Source of the DNA: DATDMG01 sp036518955
GTDB taxonomy: Bacteria; Actinomycetota; Actinomycetes; Actinomycetales; Kineosporiaceae
DNA: 57,169 nucleotides
NCBI GenBank assembly: GCA_036518955.1
Contig: DATDMG010000512.1
Coordinates: 1-57,169, forward strand
Reading direction: 5' to 3'
The notes beneath the pieces were generated by a model. It did no database searches and was not told where the DNA came from. It saw only the letters and a program-made list of their open reading frames with translations. Made by a program: the position numbers and the translations under genes. Below are positions 8,508 to 18,344 of this stretch, piece by piece. Position 1 is the first letter of the stretch; every line of letters starts with the position of its first letter.

Positions 8508-8548
8508 GTTGGTCGGCATCTCGAGATGTTGATCGGCATCTCGAGGTG
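8508..8548. repeat. Two tandem 20-bp repeats with palindromic CTCGAG cores
   Basis: The unit GTTGRTCGGCATCTCGAGRT occurs twice without a gap (8508-8527 and 8528-8547). The first copy contains the perfect 12-base palindrome CATCTCGAGATG (8517-8528); the second is CATCTCGAGGTG. A 20-base period places both palindromes on nearly the same face of the helix, which suggests cooperative binding of a dimeric regulator (inference). Confidence 0.5.
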
Positions 8549-8786
8549 CCGGCCGCCATCCGCAGGGCTCGGCGGGGCCTGCGGCCGCTCCTCGTCGGGG
8601 CGTCACCGGACGTCCGTCGCCAGTCGCTGCCGCTCGGGCTCGCCGCCCGGCATCCGTTGGTCGGGTGGAACGCGCCGGTCGAGACCGACTACTGAGCGTT
8701 CGGTGCCGCAGGATAGATTGACAACTCTTGGTTACCAACAGGCAACGGATCGGCGCATCTGATGAACGCAAGGTAACGTCTCGCAG

Positions 8787-8802
8787 TGTGACGTTAGTCA
8801 CA
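8787..8802. promoter_or_regulatory. Perfect Crp/GlxR-type operator
   Basis: TGTGACGTTAGTCACA is a perfect 16-base inverted repeat and fits the cAMP receptor protein consensus TGTGA-N6-TCACA at all ten positions. It lies 185 bases upstream of the transglycosylase GTG and directly before an AT-rich GATATACA that could be a -10 box. Crp/GlxR control of resuscitation-factor and wall-hydrolase genes is known in mycobacteria and corynebacteria, so control of this gene is plausible. Confidence 0.6.
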
Positions 8803-8986
8803 ATGATATACAACGAGTAATGATTCCCAGGGCCTTGTCACGTAGAGGCACCTCTTGCGGTGGTGGGTGTGGACCGAGCCCGGGCGGGGAGGCCAGGGTG
8901 GGGCAATCGCAGTGGCCGGGAGAGTGAAACTCCCCCGATCTCTTGACCTTTGCGATGGCACGTTCGGGTCGACGTGAGAGGACCGA

Positions 8987-10567
8987 GTGGTGCGTCACGC
9001 TGGGCGGGCGGCAGGGAGCCGTACGCAGTCCCCTCTCCGGTCCCCGGGTGCCGCCCATGGGGCGGTCCTGACGGCACCCGAGCACGGCCGCGACGGCGAC
9101 GACCCCCGCTTGACGAGCGGCCTGCGCCTGACCCCGGTCTTCGGCCACCTGGGCCACCGCCGGCTGGGCCACGACGTCCCGGCGTTCGGCACGCCGGAGC
9201 ACTCCGCGCTGCTCTCCGGCTCCCTCGATCTCGATGCGATCGAGCGCGCAGCGGAGGGGCCCCTGGTGGGATTCGCTCCGATCGTGCTCGACCCCCGCGG
9301 TCCTTCCCCCGACGACCTGGTGGAGCCCGGGCCGCCCACGGAGGTCGACGAGCCGTCGTTCCCGCCGACCTCGGCCACCCGCATCCTGCCGACGCGCCGG
9401 AGCCTTCGGGCGGCGGGCGGGGCCTCGGCGGCGTCACCTGGCGCATCCTCCGGCGCGCCGTCGCTCTCGGAGGGCCTGTTGGCCGCGGCACTGCCGTCGC
9501 CGCGTCCGGTGTCGCCGGTCTCCGGTGCACCGCGGCAGGCCGGCCGCTCCGGGCCCACGACCGGTGCGCTGGGCGTGCAGGACGTGCAGCAGGCGCTCGC
9601 CGCCTGCCCGGCCCTTCAGGTCGCCGACGACCCGACGCCGACAGGCGAGCTCGCCAGACCCTTCGTCGACACGGCCGCCGCGACGGGCTGGTCCGACCTG
9701 GAGGACGTCCCGCCGCCGGTCTCCGTCGACGTGTTCCAGCGCGCCGTCCGGGCCGGCCTGGCGCTTGACGACGCCGAGTCGCTGAAGGCCCTGGACGACG
9801 AGACCGAGCTGGCCGGTGACCCGAGCCGCCGGGCCGGCAGGTCGCGTCGAGAACTCCGGGCCCGGGAGCGGGCCCGGACGTCGACGCGGTCGGTGACAGG
9901 TCGCCGCCTGGCCAAGGGTGGCGTCCTGGTGATCACCGCGCTGGGCGTGGTGTCGGGTGCCGCGCCGCAGAGCCTGAACGCGTTCGGGCTCGGCAAGGGC
10001 CCCTCCGCGCGCAACACGATCGACTTCGCCAGCGCGCTGGCACCGGACACCTCGGCCCCGGCGCTGACGCCGATCCAGGTCGAACAGGTTCGCCACGCGG
10101 CTCTGGCCGGGCACCTGGATCGCGAGCTCGAGCAGGACCGGCAGGGGGACGCCGTCCGGGCCGGGATCGGGGTCGGCGGAGCGATGGCGGAGCTGGCCTC
10201 GGAACAGGACGCGCGGGTCCAGGCAGACCGCAAGGCCGCGCAGCAGCAGGCCGTCCGCAACGTGATCGCGGATCCGCAGGCGTACGCCCGGATGGCGGTC
10301 GCGGACCGGGGCTGGGGCCCGATGCAGTTCCGGTGTCTGGTGTCGCTGTGGGACAAGGAGAGCAACTGGAACTACCGGGCCTCGAACCCGTCGTCGGGCG
10401 CCTACGGGATCGCCCAGGCGTTGCCCGGCGGAAAGATGAACATCGTCGGCCCGGACTGGCGGACCAACCCGGTAACCCAGATCAAGTGGGGTCTCAACTA
10501 CATCGCCGACCGGTACGGCACTCCCTGCGGAGCGTGGGCGCACAGCCAGGCGACCGGCTGGTACTGA
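8987..10567 (+). CDS. Transglycosylase-like protein with long cytoplasmic N-terminus
   Basis: The product has 526 residues. The last 100 form a lytic-transglycosylase-type domain: FRCLVSLWDKESNWNYRASN with catalytic-type Glu458, then SGAYGIAQALPG, NPVTQIKWGLNYIADRYG and CGAW. Such enzymes cleave peptidoglycan glycan strands outside the membrane. A single hydrophobic segment (GGVLVITALGVVSGAAPQ, about 307-325) follows a basic stretch, so it is a type II membrane protein. The preceding 300 residues would be cytoplasmic, low in complexity and rich in Pro, Ala, Ser, Gly and Asp; this is unusual. GAGAGGA lies four bases before the chosen GTG; a second GTG follows at once. A start far downstream would remove the odd N-terminus, but its coding bias is sound. 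Confidence 0.8.
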   Translation: MVRHAGRAAGSRTQSPLRSPGAAHGAVLTAPEHGRDGDDPRLTSGLRLTPVFGHLGHRRLGHDVPAFGTPEHSALLSGSLDLDAIERAAEGPLVGFAPIVLDPRGPSPDDLVEPGPPTEVDEPSFPPTSATRILPTRRSLRAAGGASAASPGASSGAPSLSEGLLAAALPSPRPVSPVSGAPRQAGRSGPTTGALGVQDVQQALAACPALQVADDPTPTGELARPFVDTAAATGWSDLEDVPPPVSVDVFQRAVRAGLALDDAESLKALDDETELAGDPSRRAGRSRRELRARERARTSTRSVTGRRLAKGGVLVITALGVVSGAAPQSLNAFGLGKGPSARNTIDFASALAPDTSAPALTPIQVEQVRHAALAGHLDRELEQDRQGDAVRAGIGVGGAMAELASEQDARVQADRKAAQQQAVRNVIADPQAYARMAVADRGWGPMQFRCLVSLWDKESNWNYRASNPSSGAYGIAQALPGGKMNIVGPDWRTNPVTQIKWGLNYIADRYGTPCGAWAHSQATGWY

Positions 10568-10638
10568 GGCCGGTCCGGTACTGAGGCCGGTCCGGTACTG
10601 AGGCCGGTCTGGTACTGAGGCCGGTCTGGTACTGAGGT
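10560..10638. repeat. 17-bp tandem repeat array starting in the stop codon of the transglycosylase gene
   Basis: The unit GGTACTGAGGCCGGTCY is repeated about 4.6 times with no gap (starts 10560, 10577, 10594, 10611, 10628). The first unit contains the last two codons and the TGA stop of the gene, so each copy repeats Tyr-stop. The array fills the space between this gene and the convergent fumC. Confidence 0.9.
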
Positions 10639-10644
10639 GGGTCG

Positions 10645-12099
10645 TCAGCCCGTCGTCCCGGAACCGTCCTCCGGGCAGCCGGTCATGCCCCGGACGTCGA
10701 GCAACTCGTCCAGTTGGGCCGCACTGAGGTCGCCGCGCTGGACGTAACCGAGAGCGCGCGTGGCGTCGCGGATCGTCGTCCGCTCGCGGACCGCACGGGT
10801 GGCGATCCGGGCCGCCTCCTCGTAACCCAGCACCCGGGCCAGCGGGGTGACGATGGACGGCGAGCTCTCGGCCAGGGCGAGACACCGCTCCCGATCGGGC
10901 TCCAGGCCCGCGACGCACCGGTCCGCGAGCAGGCGGCACGCCGCGGCGAGGAGCCGGATGGACTCCAGCAACGCGCGGGCCATCACCGGCACCATCACGT
11001 TGAGCTCGAAGGAGCCGCCGGCGCCGGCCCAGGCGATCGTGGCGTCGTTGCCCACGACCTGCGCGCACACCTGAAGGACCGCCTCCGGGACCACCGGGTT
11101 GACCTTCCCCGGCATGATCGACGAGCCCGGCTGGAGCTGGGGCAGCCTGATCTCCCCGAGCCCCCCGGTGGGGCCCGACCCCATCCAGCGCAGGTCGTTG
11201 CAGATCTTCGTGAGCGAGACGGCGATCACCCGGAGCTGGCCGGACAGCTCGACCAGCGCGTCCCGGGCGCCCTGGGCCTCGAAGTGGTCGAGCGCCTCCG
11301 TCAGGGCCACCCCGGTGGTCTCGGTGAGGCGCCGGAGCACCCCGGCGGTGAACCCCTTCGGCGTGTTGATCCCGGTGCCCACCGCGGTGCCGCCGAGCGG
11401 GACCTCCGCCACCCGCGGCGCGGTGGAGTCGAGCCGCTCGCCACCGCGGCGCATCTGGGCGGCGTAGCCGGCGAGCTCCTGCCCGAGGGTGACCGGGGTC
11501 GCGTCCATCAGGTGGGTCCGGCCCGCCTTCACCACACCGGCGACCCCGCCGGCCCGGTGGTCGAGCGTGTCCGCGAGCACGTCGAGCGCCGGCCGCAGGT
11601 CACGGCTGAGCGCCGCGGCGGCAGCGAGGTGGACGGCGGTGGGCACCGTGTCGTTGCTCGACTGCGAGGCGTTGACGTGGTCGTTCGGGTGCACCGGGCG
11701 CCCGAGCCGACGGCTCGCCAGGGTCGCCACGACCTCGTTGACGTTCATGTTGGTGGAGGTGCCGGACCCGGTCTGGAAGACGTCCACCGGGAACTGGTCG
11801 AGCAGCTGGCCGGCGTCGAGATCCCGGGCCAGCTCGTCCGCGGCAGCGGAGATCGCCGCCGCGATGTCCGCGTCGAGGATGCCGAGGTCGGCGTTGGTCC
11901 GGGCGGCCGCAGCCTTGATCCGGGCCAGGGCGGCGAGCACCGCCGCGTCCACCCGGTAGCCGCTGATCGGGAAGTTCTCGACGGCGCGCTGGGTCTGTGC
12001 CGCGTACAGGGCGTCCCGCGGCACCTGGACCTCGCCCATCGAGTCGTGCTCGACGCGTACCTCGCCGCCGGGGACCTGGCTCGCCTGGCTCGATGTCAT
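10645..12099 (-). CDS. fumC: Fumarate hydratase, class II
   Basis: This 484-residue protein of the fumarase/aspartase superfamily interconverts fumarate and L-malate in the TCA cycle as a soluble homotetramer. Signatures are SGTSTNMNVNEV (112-123), HPNDHVNASQSSND (137-150), GRTHLMDA with His196, and GSSIMPGKVNPV (325-336), whose Ser is the catalytic base. The STNMNVNEV and DVFQTGSGTS segments favour fumarase over aspartase. Length is normal. The ATG has GACGAT six bases upstream. The window also contains an iron-sulfur class I fumarase at 16620-18311, so the organism has an oxygen-stable and an oxygen-labile enzyme. Confidence 0.95.
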   Translation of the reverse strand: MTSSQASQVPGGEVRVEHDSMGEVQVPRDALYAAQTQRAVENFPISGYRVDAAVLAALARIKAAAARTNADLGILDADIAAAISAAADELARDLDAGQLLDQFPVDVFQTGSGTSTNMNVNEVVATLASRRLGRPVHPNDHVNASQSSNDTVPTAVHLAAAAALSRDLRPALDVLADTLDHRAGGVAGVVKAGRTHLMDATPVTLGQELAGYAAQMRRGGERLDSTAPRVAEVPLGGTAVGTGINTPKGFTAGVLRRLTETTGVALTEALDHFEAQGARDALVELSGQLRVIAVSLTKICNDLRWMGSGPTGGLGEIRLPQLQPGSSIMPGKVNPVVPEAVLQVCAQVVGNDATIAWAGAGGSFELNVMVPVMARALLESIRLLAAACRLLADRCVAGLEPDRERCLALAESSPSIVTPLARVLGYEEAARIATRAVRERTTIRDATRALGYVQRGDLSAAQLDELLDVRGMTGCPEDGSGTTG

Positions 12100-12171
12100 G
12101 CCCCCATCGTCGTCGCGGCAGGTGCCGGCCGCACGGGGCGAACCGCGCTCGGAACCCTGGCGGAGCAGGTC

Positions 12172-12876
12172 TCAGCGGACGACGCGGGCGAGGTACACGG
12201 CGTAGGTGAAGGTGCGCCCGTCCCGGGTGACGTCGAGCAGCACCTCCTCGCACTCACCGCAGGCCCGTTCCAGGGCCACCGCCAGCTCGGCGGCCGGGTC
12301 GGCCGACCACACCCCGAGGATGCCGCCACGCGTCAGCGCCCGAGCCGCCGCGGTCAGGAAGGGCGGAGAGTACACCGCGGTGTTGCCCGGGTGGGTGAGG
12401 AACCCCGGGCCGTTGTCGACGTCCAGCAGGAGCGCATCGAGATCGCCACGGCGCAGGACCGGGACGACGTCGAGCACGTCCGCCACCCGGATGGTCAGCC
12501 GCGGATCGTCGGTCAGCCCCGGGGCGGAGGGGATCAGCCCGCGCCGGATCCAGTCCACGATCGCCGCGTGGAGCTCGATCACCTCGACCCGGCCGACCCG
12601 GGAGTCGGCCAGCAGCGTCGCCGTGGTGAAGCCCAGTCCCAGCCCGCCGACGAGCACGCGCAGGCCCCGCCCGCGAAGCCGGGACAGGGCGAGGCTGGCC
12701 AGCGCCCGCTCGCTGGAGGTGTGGGCGGTGTCCATCGCGAACACTCCGTCGACGATCAGCTCGAGCACGTCGTCGCGGCGGGCGAGCACGATCTCGCCGT
12801 GCTCGTCCCGGGCGCGATCGATGACCACCCGGTGCGGCGAGCCGCCGGGTCGCGCCCGGTCCGTCCCGGAGCTCAC
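12172..12876 (-). CDS. Spermidine synthase-like (SpeE-fold) protein
   Basis: The 234-residue Rossmann-fold protein has VLVGGLGLGFTTATLL as the nucleotide/SAM loop, RVEVIELHAAIVDWI as the acidic second strand, and DALLLDVDNGPGF at the position of the catalytic Asp of polyamine synthases. Such stand-alone SpeE-like proteins are common in actinobacteria and their substrate is mostly unknown. No S-adenosylmethionine decarboxylase gene is nearby, so spermidine synthesis is uncertain. The GTG start at 12876 overlaps the TGA of the carbonic anhydrase gene by four bases (GTGA), so translation is probably coupled. Longer open frames upstream run antisense through the carbonic anhydrase gene and are not credible. 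Confidence 0.8.
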   Translation of the reverse strand: MSSGTDRARPGGSPHRVVIDRARDEHGEIVLARRDDVLELIVDGVFAMDTAHTSSERALASLALSRLRGRGLRVLVGGLGLGFTTATLLADSRVGRVEVIELHAAIVDWIRRGLIPSAPGLTDDPRLTIRVADVLDVVPVLRRGDLDALLLDVDNGPGFLTHPGNTAVYSPPFLTAAARALTRGGILGVWSADPAAELAVALERACGECEEVLLDVTRDGRTFTYAVYLARVVR

Positions 12877-13574
12877 AGTACCCGCGCCCCCGGATGGTCG
12901 GGATCGTCGACGTCCCCGAGGACGTTCACGGGTCGCGTGATCCCCTCGTTGAGATGGTAGGTCATGCCGGCCACGGCGCACGTCCCGGCCCGGACGGCGT
13001 CCGCCAGGACCCGGGAGCGCTCCAGCAGGAAGGCGCAGGTGTGCCGCACGTGCGCCTCGATCAGCCCGTCGAGCGCCGCCGTGTCGTGGAGCGCGAGCTC
13101 CCACCCGGGGGGGTCCGCGGATCCGTGACCGTCGCGACCCGCGGTGATCAGGCTGGGGCTGACCCGCTCCACGATGTCCCGCACGAAGCCGCCCGGCAGC
13201 TCGCCGGAGAGGTGCGCCCGCAGGGTCGCGACCACCGCACCGCACCGGTCGTGGCCGAGGACGACGACGAGCGGCGTCCCCAGGACGCTCACCCCGAACT
13301 CCAGCGAGCCCAGCACGCCGGTGTCGACCACATGTCCCGCCGTCCGGACGACGAACAGATCCCCCAGCCCGCGGTCAAAAATGATCTCCGCGGCGACCCG
13401 GGAGTCGGAGCAGCCGAAGACGACGGCGAACGGGTTCTGGCCGGCCGTGAGCCGGCTGCGCCGGTCGGCGTCCTGATGCGGATGCTCGCGCCGGCCGGTC
13501 ACGAAGCGCTCGTTGCCCTCGCGCAGGGACCGCCACGCGGCCGCCGGGGTCATCGCCCGCTGCTCGCCACCCAT
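12873..13574 (-). CDS. Beta-class carbonic anhydrase
   Basis: This 233-residue zinc enzyme hydrates CO2 to bicarbonate. Zinc ligands are Cys55 in GCSDSR, His108 and Cys111 in LGHDRCGAV; the Asp57-Arg59 dyad is present. The order (C, D-R, H, C) is that of beta-class enzymes, and the length is typical. The upstream CAGGAT box six bases before the ATG suggests a leaderless start. Its stop overlaps the start of the SpeE-like gene by four bases, so the two form an operon; a shared metabolic role is not known. Confidence 0.92.
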   Translation of the reverse strand: MGGEQRAMTPAAAWRSLREGNERFVTGRREHPHQDADRRSRLTAGQNPFAVVFGCSDSRVAAEIIFDRGLGDLFVVRTAGHVVDTGVLGSLEFGVSVLGTPLVVVLGHDRCGAVVATLRAHLSGELPGGFVRDIVERVSPSLITAGRDGHGSADPPGWELALHDTAALDGLIEAHVRHTCAFLLERSRVLADAVRAGTCAVAGMTYHLNEGITRPVNVLGDVDDPDHPGARVL

Positions 13575-13688
13575 GCACGCATCCTGCCAGGCCGGGCGAA
13601 CAGCGCGAGAGGCCCCGGGGCCGGTTGCTCCTCACCTGCTCCTCGTACCGGACGTCACCTCGGCACAACCACGACAGCCCCGCCCACC

Positions 13689-13694
13689 TACACT
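13689..13694 (+). promoter_or_regulatory. -10 box TACACT of the DUF2156 gene (leaderless)
   Basis: TACACT is followed by six bases and the GTG at 13701. This spacing fixes the start codon among the several in-frame options upstream and implies a transcript that begins at the GTG. Confidence 0.6.
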
Positions 13695-13700
13695 GGCGAC

Positions 13701-15416
13701 GTGGCGACGGTCTCCGACGTTCGATCCGCCAAGCAGGGCCCGTCGAAGCAGCGGGCGGTCTGGCGGCCCCGGGTGCCGGGACTGGTGGCCTGGGTCGTCC
13801 GGGTCGCGGCGGTGCTCGCCGTCCTGGACATCCTCAACCCGGTCGAGCACCACCGTGCGCGCTACGGGTCACGGGCCCTGGACGGCGTCCTCGACGGCAC
13901 GACCTTCGCGGCCGCCACCTTCAGCGCCGGCACGTTGCTCGTGCTGGCCGGAGCGTTACGGCGGCGCAAGCAGCGGGCGTGGATACTCGCCGTGGCATCG
14001 GTCCTCGTCGGCATCGTGACCCACATCCACTTCCACCGGTTCCCCGTGGTCGGCCTGAACGTCGCGGTCCTGGCGCTCCTGCTGTGGACGCGCCGCGACT
14101 TCACCGCGCGTTCCGAGCGCGGTGGGCGGCTGGCCGCCGTCCGGGTGCTGGTCGTGATGCTCTCGGTGTCCGTCGTGGCCGGCCTGTTCCTGACCGCTCG
14201 GGTGGCGCCCACGTCGTCCCCCGGCGACCGGCTCGTCGAGGTGCTCAGCGGGTTGCTCGGGTTCACCCCGGAGCTGGCTTTCCGCAGGGCCGCCTACACC
14301 TCCTCGCTCACCGAGATCGGCCTGAACACGCTGGGCGGTCTGACGGCGCTGCTCACGCTGCTGACCTTCCTGGCACCGGCCCGCAAGCCGGCCCGGCTCT
14401 CCCCGACGGCCGAGGAGCAGCTGCGGCTGCTGCTGGACAAGTTCGGCAACCGGGACTCGCTGGGCTACTTCGCGCTGCGCGGCGACAAGATCGCGATGTT
14501 CTCCCCGAGTGGCAAGGCAGCCGTGGTCTACCGGGTGGTCGGCGGCGTCTCGCTCGCCTCCGGCGACCCCCTGGGCGATCCGGAGGCGTGGCCCGGCGCG
14601 ATCCAGGCGTGGCTGGAGGAGGCGGACACCTACGCCTGGACCCCTGGTGTCGTCGGTGCCTCCGAGGAGGGCGCGATCGCCTTCCGACGGGCGGGCCTGG
14701 ACTCTCTCGAGCTGGGCGACGAGGCCGTGCTCGACCTGGAGGAGTTCTCCCTCGACGGCCGCAGCATGCGGGTCGTCCGGCAGGCCGTGAACCGGGTGCG
14801 CCGCGCCGGGTACACCCTGGACGTGCGCCGCCAGAGCGAGCTGGACGACGGGGCGCTGGCCGAGGTCCGTGCCACTGCCGAGCAACTGCGCGGCGAGGAC
14901 GTCGAGCGGGGCTTCTCGATGGCACTGGGCCGCCTCGGGGACCCGCGCGACCCCGACCTGATGATCGCTCGAGCCCGGGACGCCGACGAGCAGCTGGTCG
15001 CCGTCCTGGCCTTCGTGCCGTGGGGTGCCGACGGCCTCTCCCTGGACCTGATGCGCCGGGCGCGGACCTGCGAGAACGGCACCGTCGAGTTCGTCATCGT
15101 GGGGGTCGCCGAGGCGGTCAAGGCGCTGGGCGTACGCCGGATCTCCCTGAACTTCGCGGTGTTCCGGTCGGTCTTCGATCGCGGGTCACGGGTAGGTGCC
15201 GGGCCGGTGCTGCGGCTGTGGTACCGGCTGCTGCTGGTGGCGTCGCGGTGGTGGCAGATCGAGTCCCTCTACCGGGCGAACGCGAAGTACCAGCCGGAGT
15301 GGGTCCCCCGGTTCGTGTGCTTCCGGCGGGCGGCGGAGCTGCCGCAGGTCGCCGTCGCGGCGGCCGAGGCCGAGGCGTTCATCCAGCGCCCGAGGCTGCG
15401 CTGGCTGCAGCCGTGA
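13701..15416 (+). CDS. DUF2156 phosphatidylglycerol lysyltransferase-type membrane protein (MprF/LysX-like)
   Basis: The 571-residue protein has six or so hydrophobic segments in residues 20-230, then a soluble GNAT-like DUF2156 domain. That domain begins near AEEQLRLLLDKFGNRDSLGYFALRGDK and runs through SPSGKAAVVYRVVGGVSLASGDPLGDPE. The domain transfers an aminoacyl group from tRNA to phosphatidylglycerol in MprF and LysX, which alters surface charge and resistance to cationic peptides. There is no lysyl-tRNA synthetase domain, unlike mycobacterial LysX. The end SLYRANAKYQPEWVPRFVCFR is strongly conserved in the family. The GTG start is fixed by a leaderless -10 box. MoeA follows 52 bases downstream on the same strand. 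Confidence 0.85.
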   Translation: MATVSDVRSAKQGPSKQRAVWRPRVPGLVAWVVRVAAVLAVLDILNPVEHHRARYGSRALDGVLDGTTFAAATFSAGTLLVLAGALRRRKQRAWILAVASVLVGIVTHIHFHRFPVVGLNVAVLALLLWTRRDFTARSERGGRLAAVRVLVVMLSVSVVAGLFLTARVAPTSSPGDRLVEVLSGLLGFTPELAFRRAAYTSSLTEIGLNTLGGLTALLTLLTFLAPARKPARLSPTAEEQLRLLLDKFGNRDSLGYFALRGDKIAMFSPSGKAAVVYRVVGGVSLASGDPLGDPEAWPGAIQAWLEEADTYAWTPGVVGASEEGAIAFRRAGLDSLELGDEAVLDLEEFSLDGRSMRVVRQAVNRVRRAGYTLDVRRQSELDDGALAEVRATAEQLRGEDVERGFSMALGRLGDPRDPDLMIARARDADEQLVAVLAFVPWGADGLSLDLMRRARTCENGTVEFVIVGVAEAVKALGVRRISLNFAVFRSVFDRGSRVGAGPVLRLWYRLLLVASRWWQIESLYRANAKYQPEWVPRFVCFRRAAELPQVAVAAAEAEAFIQRPRLRWLQP

Positions 15417-15468
15417 GCCCGCTCGCCGAGAACGCCGTGGGCGGTCGCGGCGGCCGGCCGGGCCGGTG

Positions 15469-16605
15469 GTGACCTGGGCCCGCGCGCGGGAGCTCGCCGC
15501 GGGGTGTGTCACACCGGTGTCGCCGCGGGGCGTCCCGCTCGCGGCGGCGCTCGGGGCGGTGCTCGCCGAGGACGCCCGGGCCCGGTCCGACCTGCCCCAG
15601 GCCGACACCTCCGCGATGGACGGCTGGGCCGTCGCGGGAGACCCGCCCTGGCAGGTGGCCGGTGCGGTGCTCGCCGGGTCGATGCCGCCGCCGCTGCGCC
15701 CCGGGACGGCCCTCGGGATCGCCACGGGTGCTCTGGTCCCACCGGGCGCGGACGGCGTGCTGCGCCGCGAGCACGGCCACCTGTCCGGGTCGCTGCTGAC
15801 GCCGTCCGGCGGGCCGGTCGACGTCCGCGGCCTCGACCTGCGCCGGGCCGCGACGGAGTGTCGGCTCGGTGACGTCGTCCTGCCCGCCGGCGCGCGGATC
15901 GGCCCGGTGGCGCTCGGCCTGCTCGCCGCTGCCGGCCTGGACGCCGTCCGGGTCCGCCGGCCCGCGGTGGACCTGCTGGTCCTCGGCGACGAGCTGCTGG
16001 ACACCGGCCCCGCCCGCGACGGCTGCCTCCGGGACGCGCTCGGCCCGCTGCTCTCGGCGTGGCTGCCCGCGGCGGGGCTCGCGCTGGCGGCCCGGCGCCG
16101 GGTGCCCGACACGGTCGCCGCGCTGGCGCTGGCGCTGCGGGGCTGCCTGGCCGATGTCGTGGTCACCACGGGGTCGACCGCGCGCGGGCCGGTCGACCAC
16201 CTGCACGCGGTGCTCGCGGACGCCGGGGCCCGTCTCGTCGTGGACGGCGTCGACATCCGACCAGGGCACCCGCAACTGCTGGCGGTGCTGCCCGACGGGC
16301 GGCCCGTCGTCGGCCTGCCCGGTAACCCGCTCGCGGCCGTGTCCGGCGTGCTCACCCTGCTCGAACCGGTGGCCGCCACGCTGGCCGGACTCGATCCCCG
16401 GCCCGCGCCGGGCCGTGGCGTCCTGGTGGTCGACGTGCCGGCGGGCAGCGGGGCGACGCGACTGGTCCCGGTCCGCGGGGGCCGGCCGGTGCTGTTCGCG
16501 GGGCCGGCCATGCTGCGCGGCCTGGCCGCGGCGGAGGCGGTCGCCGTGATCCCGCCGGGCGGTGCCCCGGCCGGGACCGAGGTGATCCTTCTCGCGCTGC
16601 CGTGA
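15469..16605 (+). CDS. moeA: MoeA-family molybdopterin molybdenumtransferase
   Basis: The protein has about 378 residues. MoeA inserts molybdate into adenylylated molybdopterin, the last step of molybdenum cofactor synthesis. Visible motifs are the N-terminal TSAMDGWAVAG, the MPT-binding VTTGSTARGPVDHL in the central domain, and GLPGNPLAAVSG before the C-terminal domain. Glycine-rich loop residues differ from GG(V/I)SVGDYD of Escherichia coli MoeA, so it may be a secondary paralogue. The start is uncertain: GTG at 15466 or 15469, with no good ribosome site. No other molybdopterin gene lies near it. Its stop falls in a hairpin shared with the convergent class I fumarase gene. Confidence 0.8.
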   Translation: MTWARARELAAGCVTPVSPRGVPLAAALGAVLAEDARARSDLPQADTSAMDGWAVAGDPPWQVAGAVLAGSMPPPLRPGTALGIATGALVPPGADGVLRREHGHLSGSLLTPSGGPVDVRGLDLRRAATECRLGDVVLPAGARIGPVALGLLAAAGLDAVRVRRPAVDLLVLGDELLDTGPARDGCLRDALGPLLSAWLPAAGLALAARRRVPDTVAALALALRGCLADVVVTTGSTARGPVDHLHAVLADAGARLVVDGVDIRPGHPQLLAVLPDGRPVVGLPGNPLAAVSGVLTLLEPVAATLAGLDPRPAPGRGVLVVDVPAGSGATRLVPVRGGRPVLFAGPAMLRGLAAAEAVAVIPPGGAPAGTEVILLALP

Positions 16606-16619
16606 TCATGTAAGCGCGA

Positions 16620-16626
<7 letters not shown>
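16599..16626. terminator. Bidirectional hairpin between moeA and class I fumarase
   Basis: GCCGTGATC (16599-16607) and GATCACGGC (16618-16626) form a perfect 9-base stem with a 10-base loop. It overlaps the ends of both convergent genes. There is no T-tract. The same GTGATC/GATCAC stem core occurs between two other convergent genes at 47789-47831. Confidence 0.6.
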
Positions 16627-18311
<1,685 letters not shown>

Positions 18312-18344
18312 AGCAACTCCTCGGTCGCGCTCGTGCGATCGAGC

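Larger units (their letters stand above)
8452..8986. other. Regulatory intergenic region upstream of the transglycosylase gene
   Basis: The 535 bases contain no convincing gene. They hold a pair of 20-base direct repeats, each with a CATCTCGAG-type palindrome (8508-8548). Further on are a TTGACA hexamer (8718-8723) followed by the palindrome TTGGTTACCAA (8729-8739), and a perfect Crp-like palindrome (8787-8802) next to GATATACA. The remaining 170 bases before the GTG are G-rich and include a small hairpin, GGGAG-AGTGAAA-CTCCC (8920-8936). This implies a long 5' leader. Confidence 0.5.

Noticed and set aside
8811..8986. A cyclic di-AMP (ydaO-type) riboswitch in the transglycosylase leader
   Set aside because: Such switches precede wall-hydrolase genes in actinobacteria and the leader has the right length, but the conserved GCTAACC-type and GGGGAACC elements are missing.
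12894..13700. Upstream extension of the DUF2156 protein frame
   Set aside because: It is antisense to the carbonic anhydrase gene; the TACACT box and GTG at 13701 define the start.
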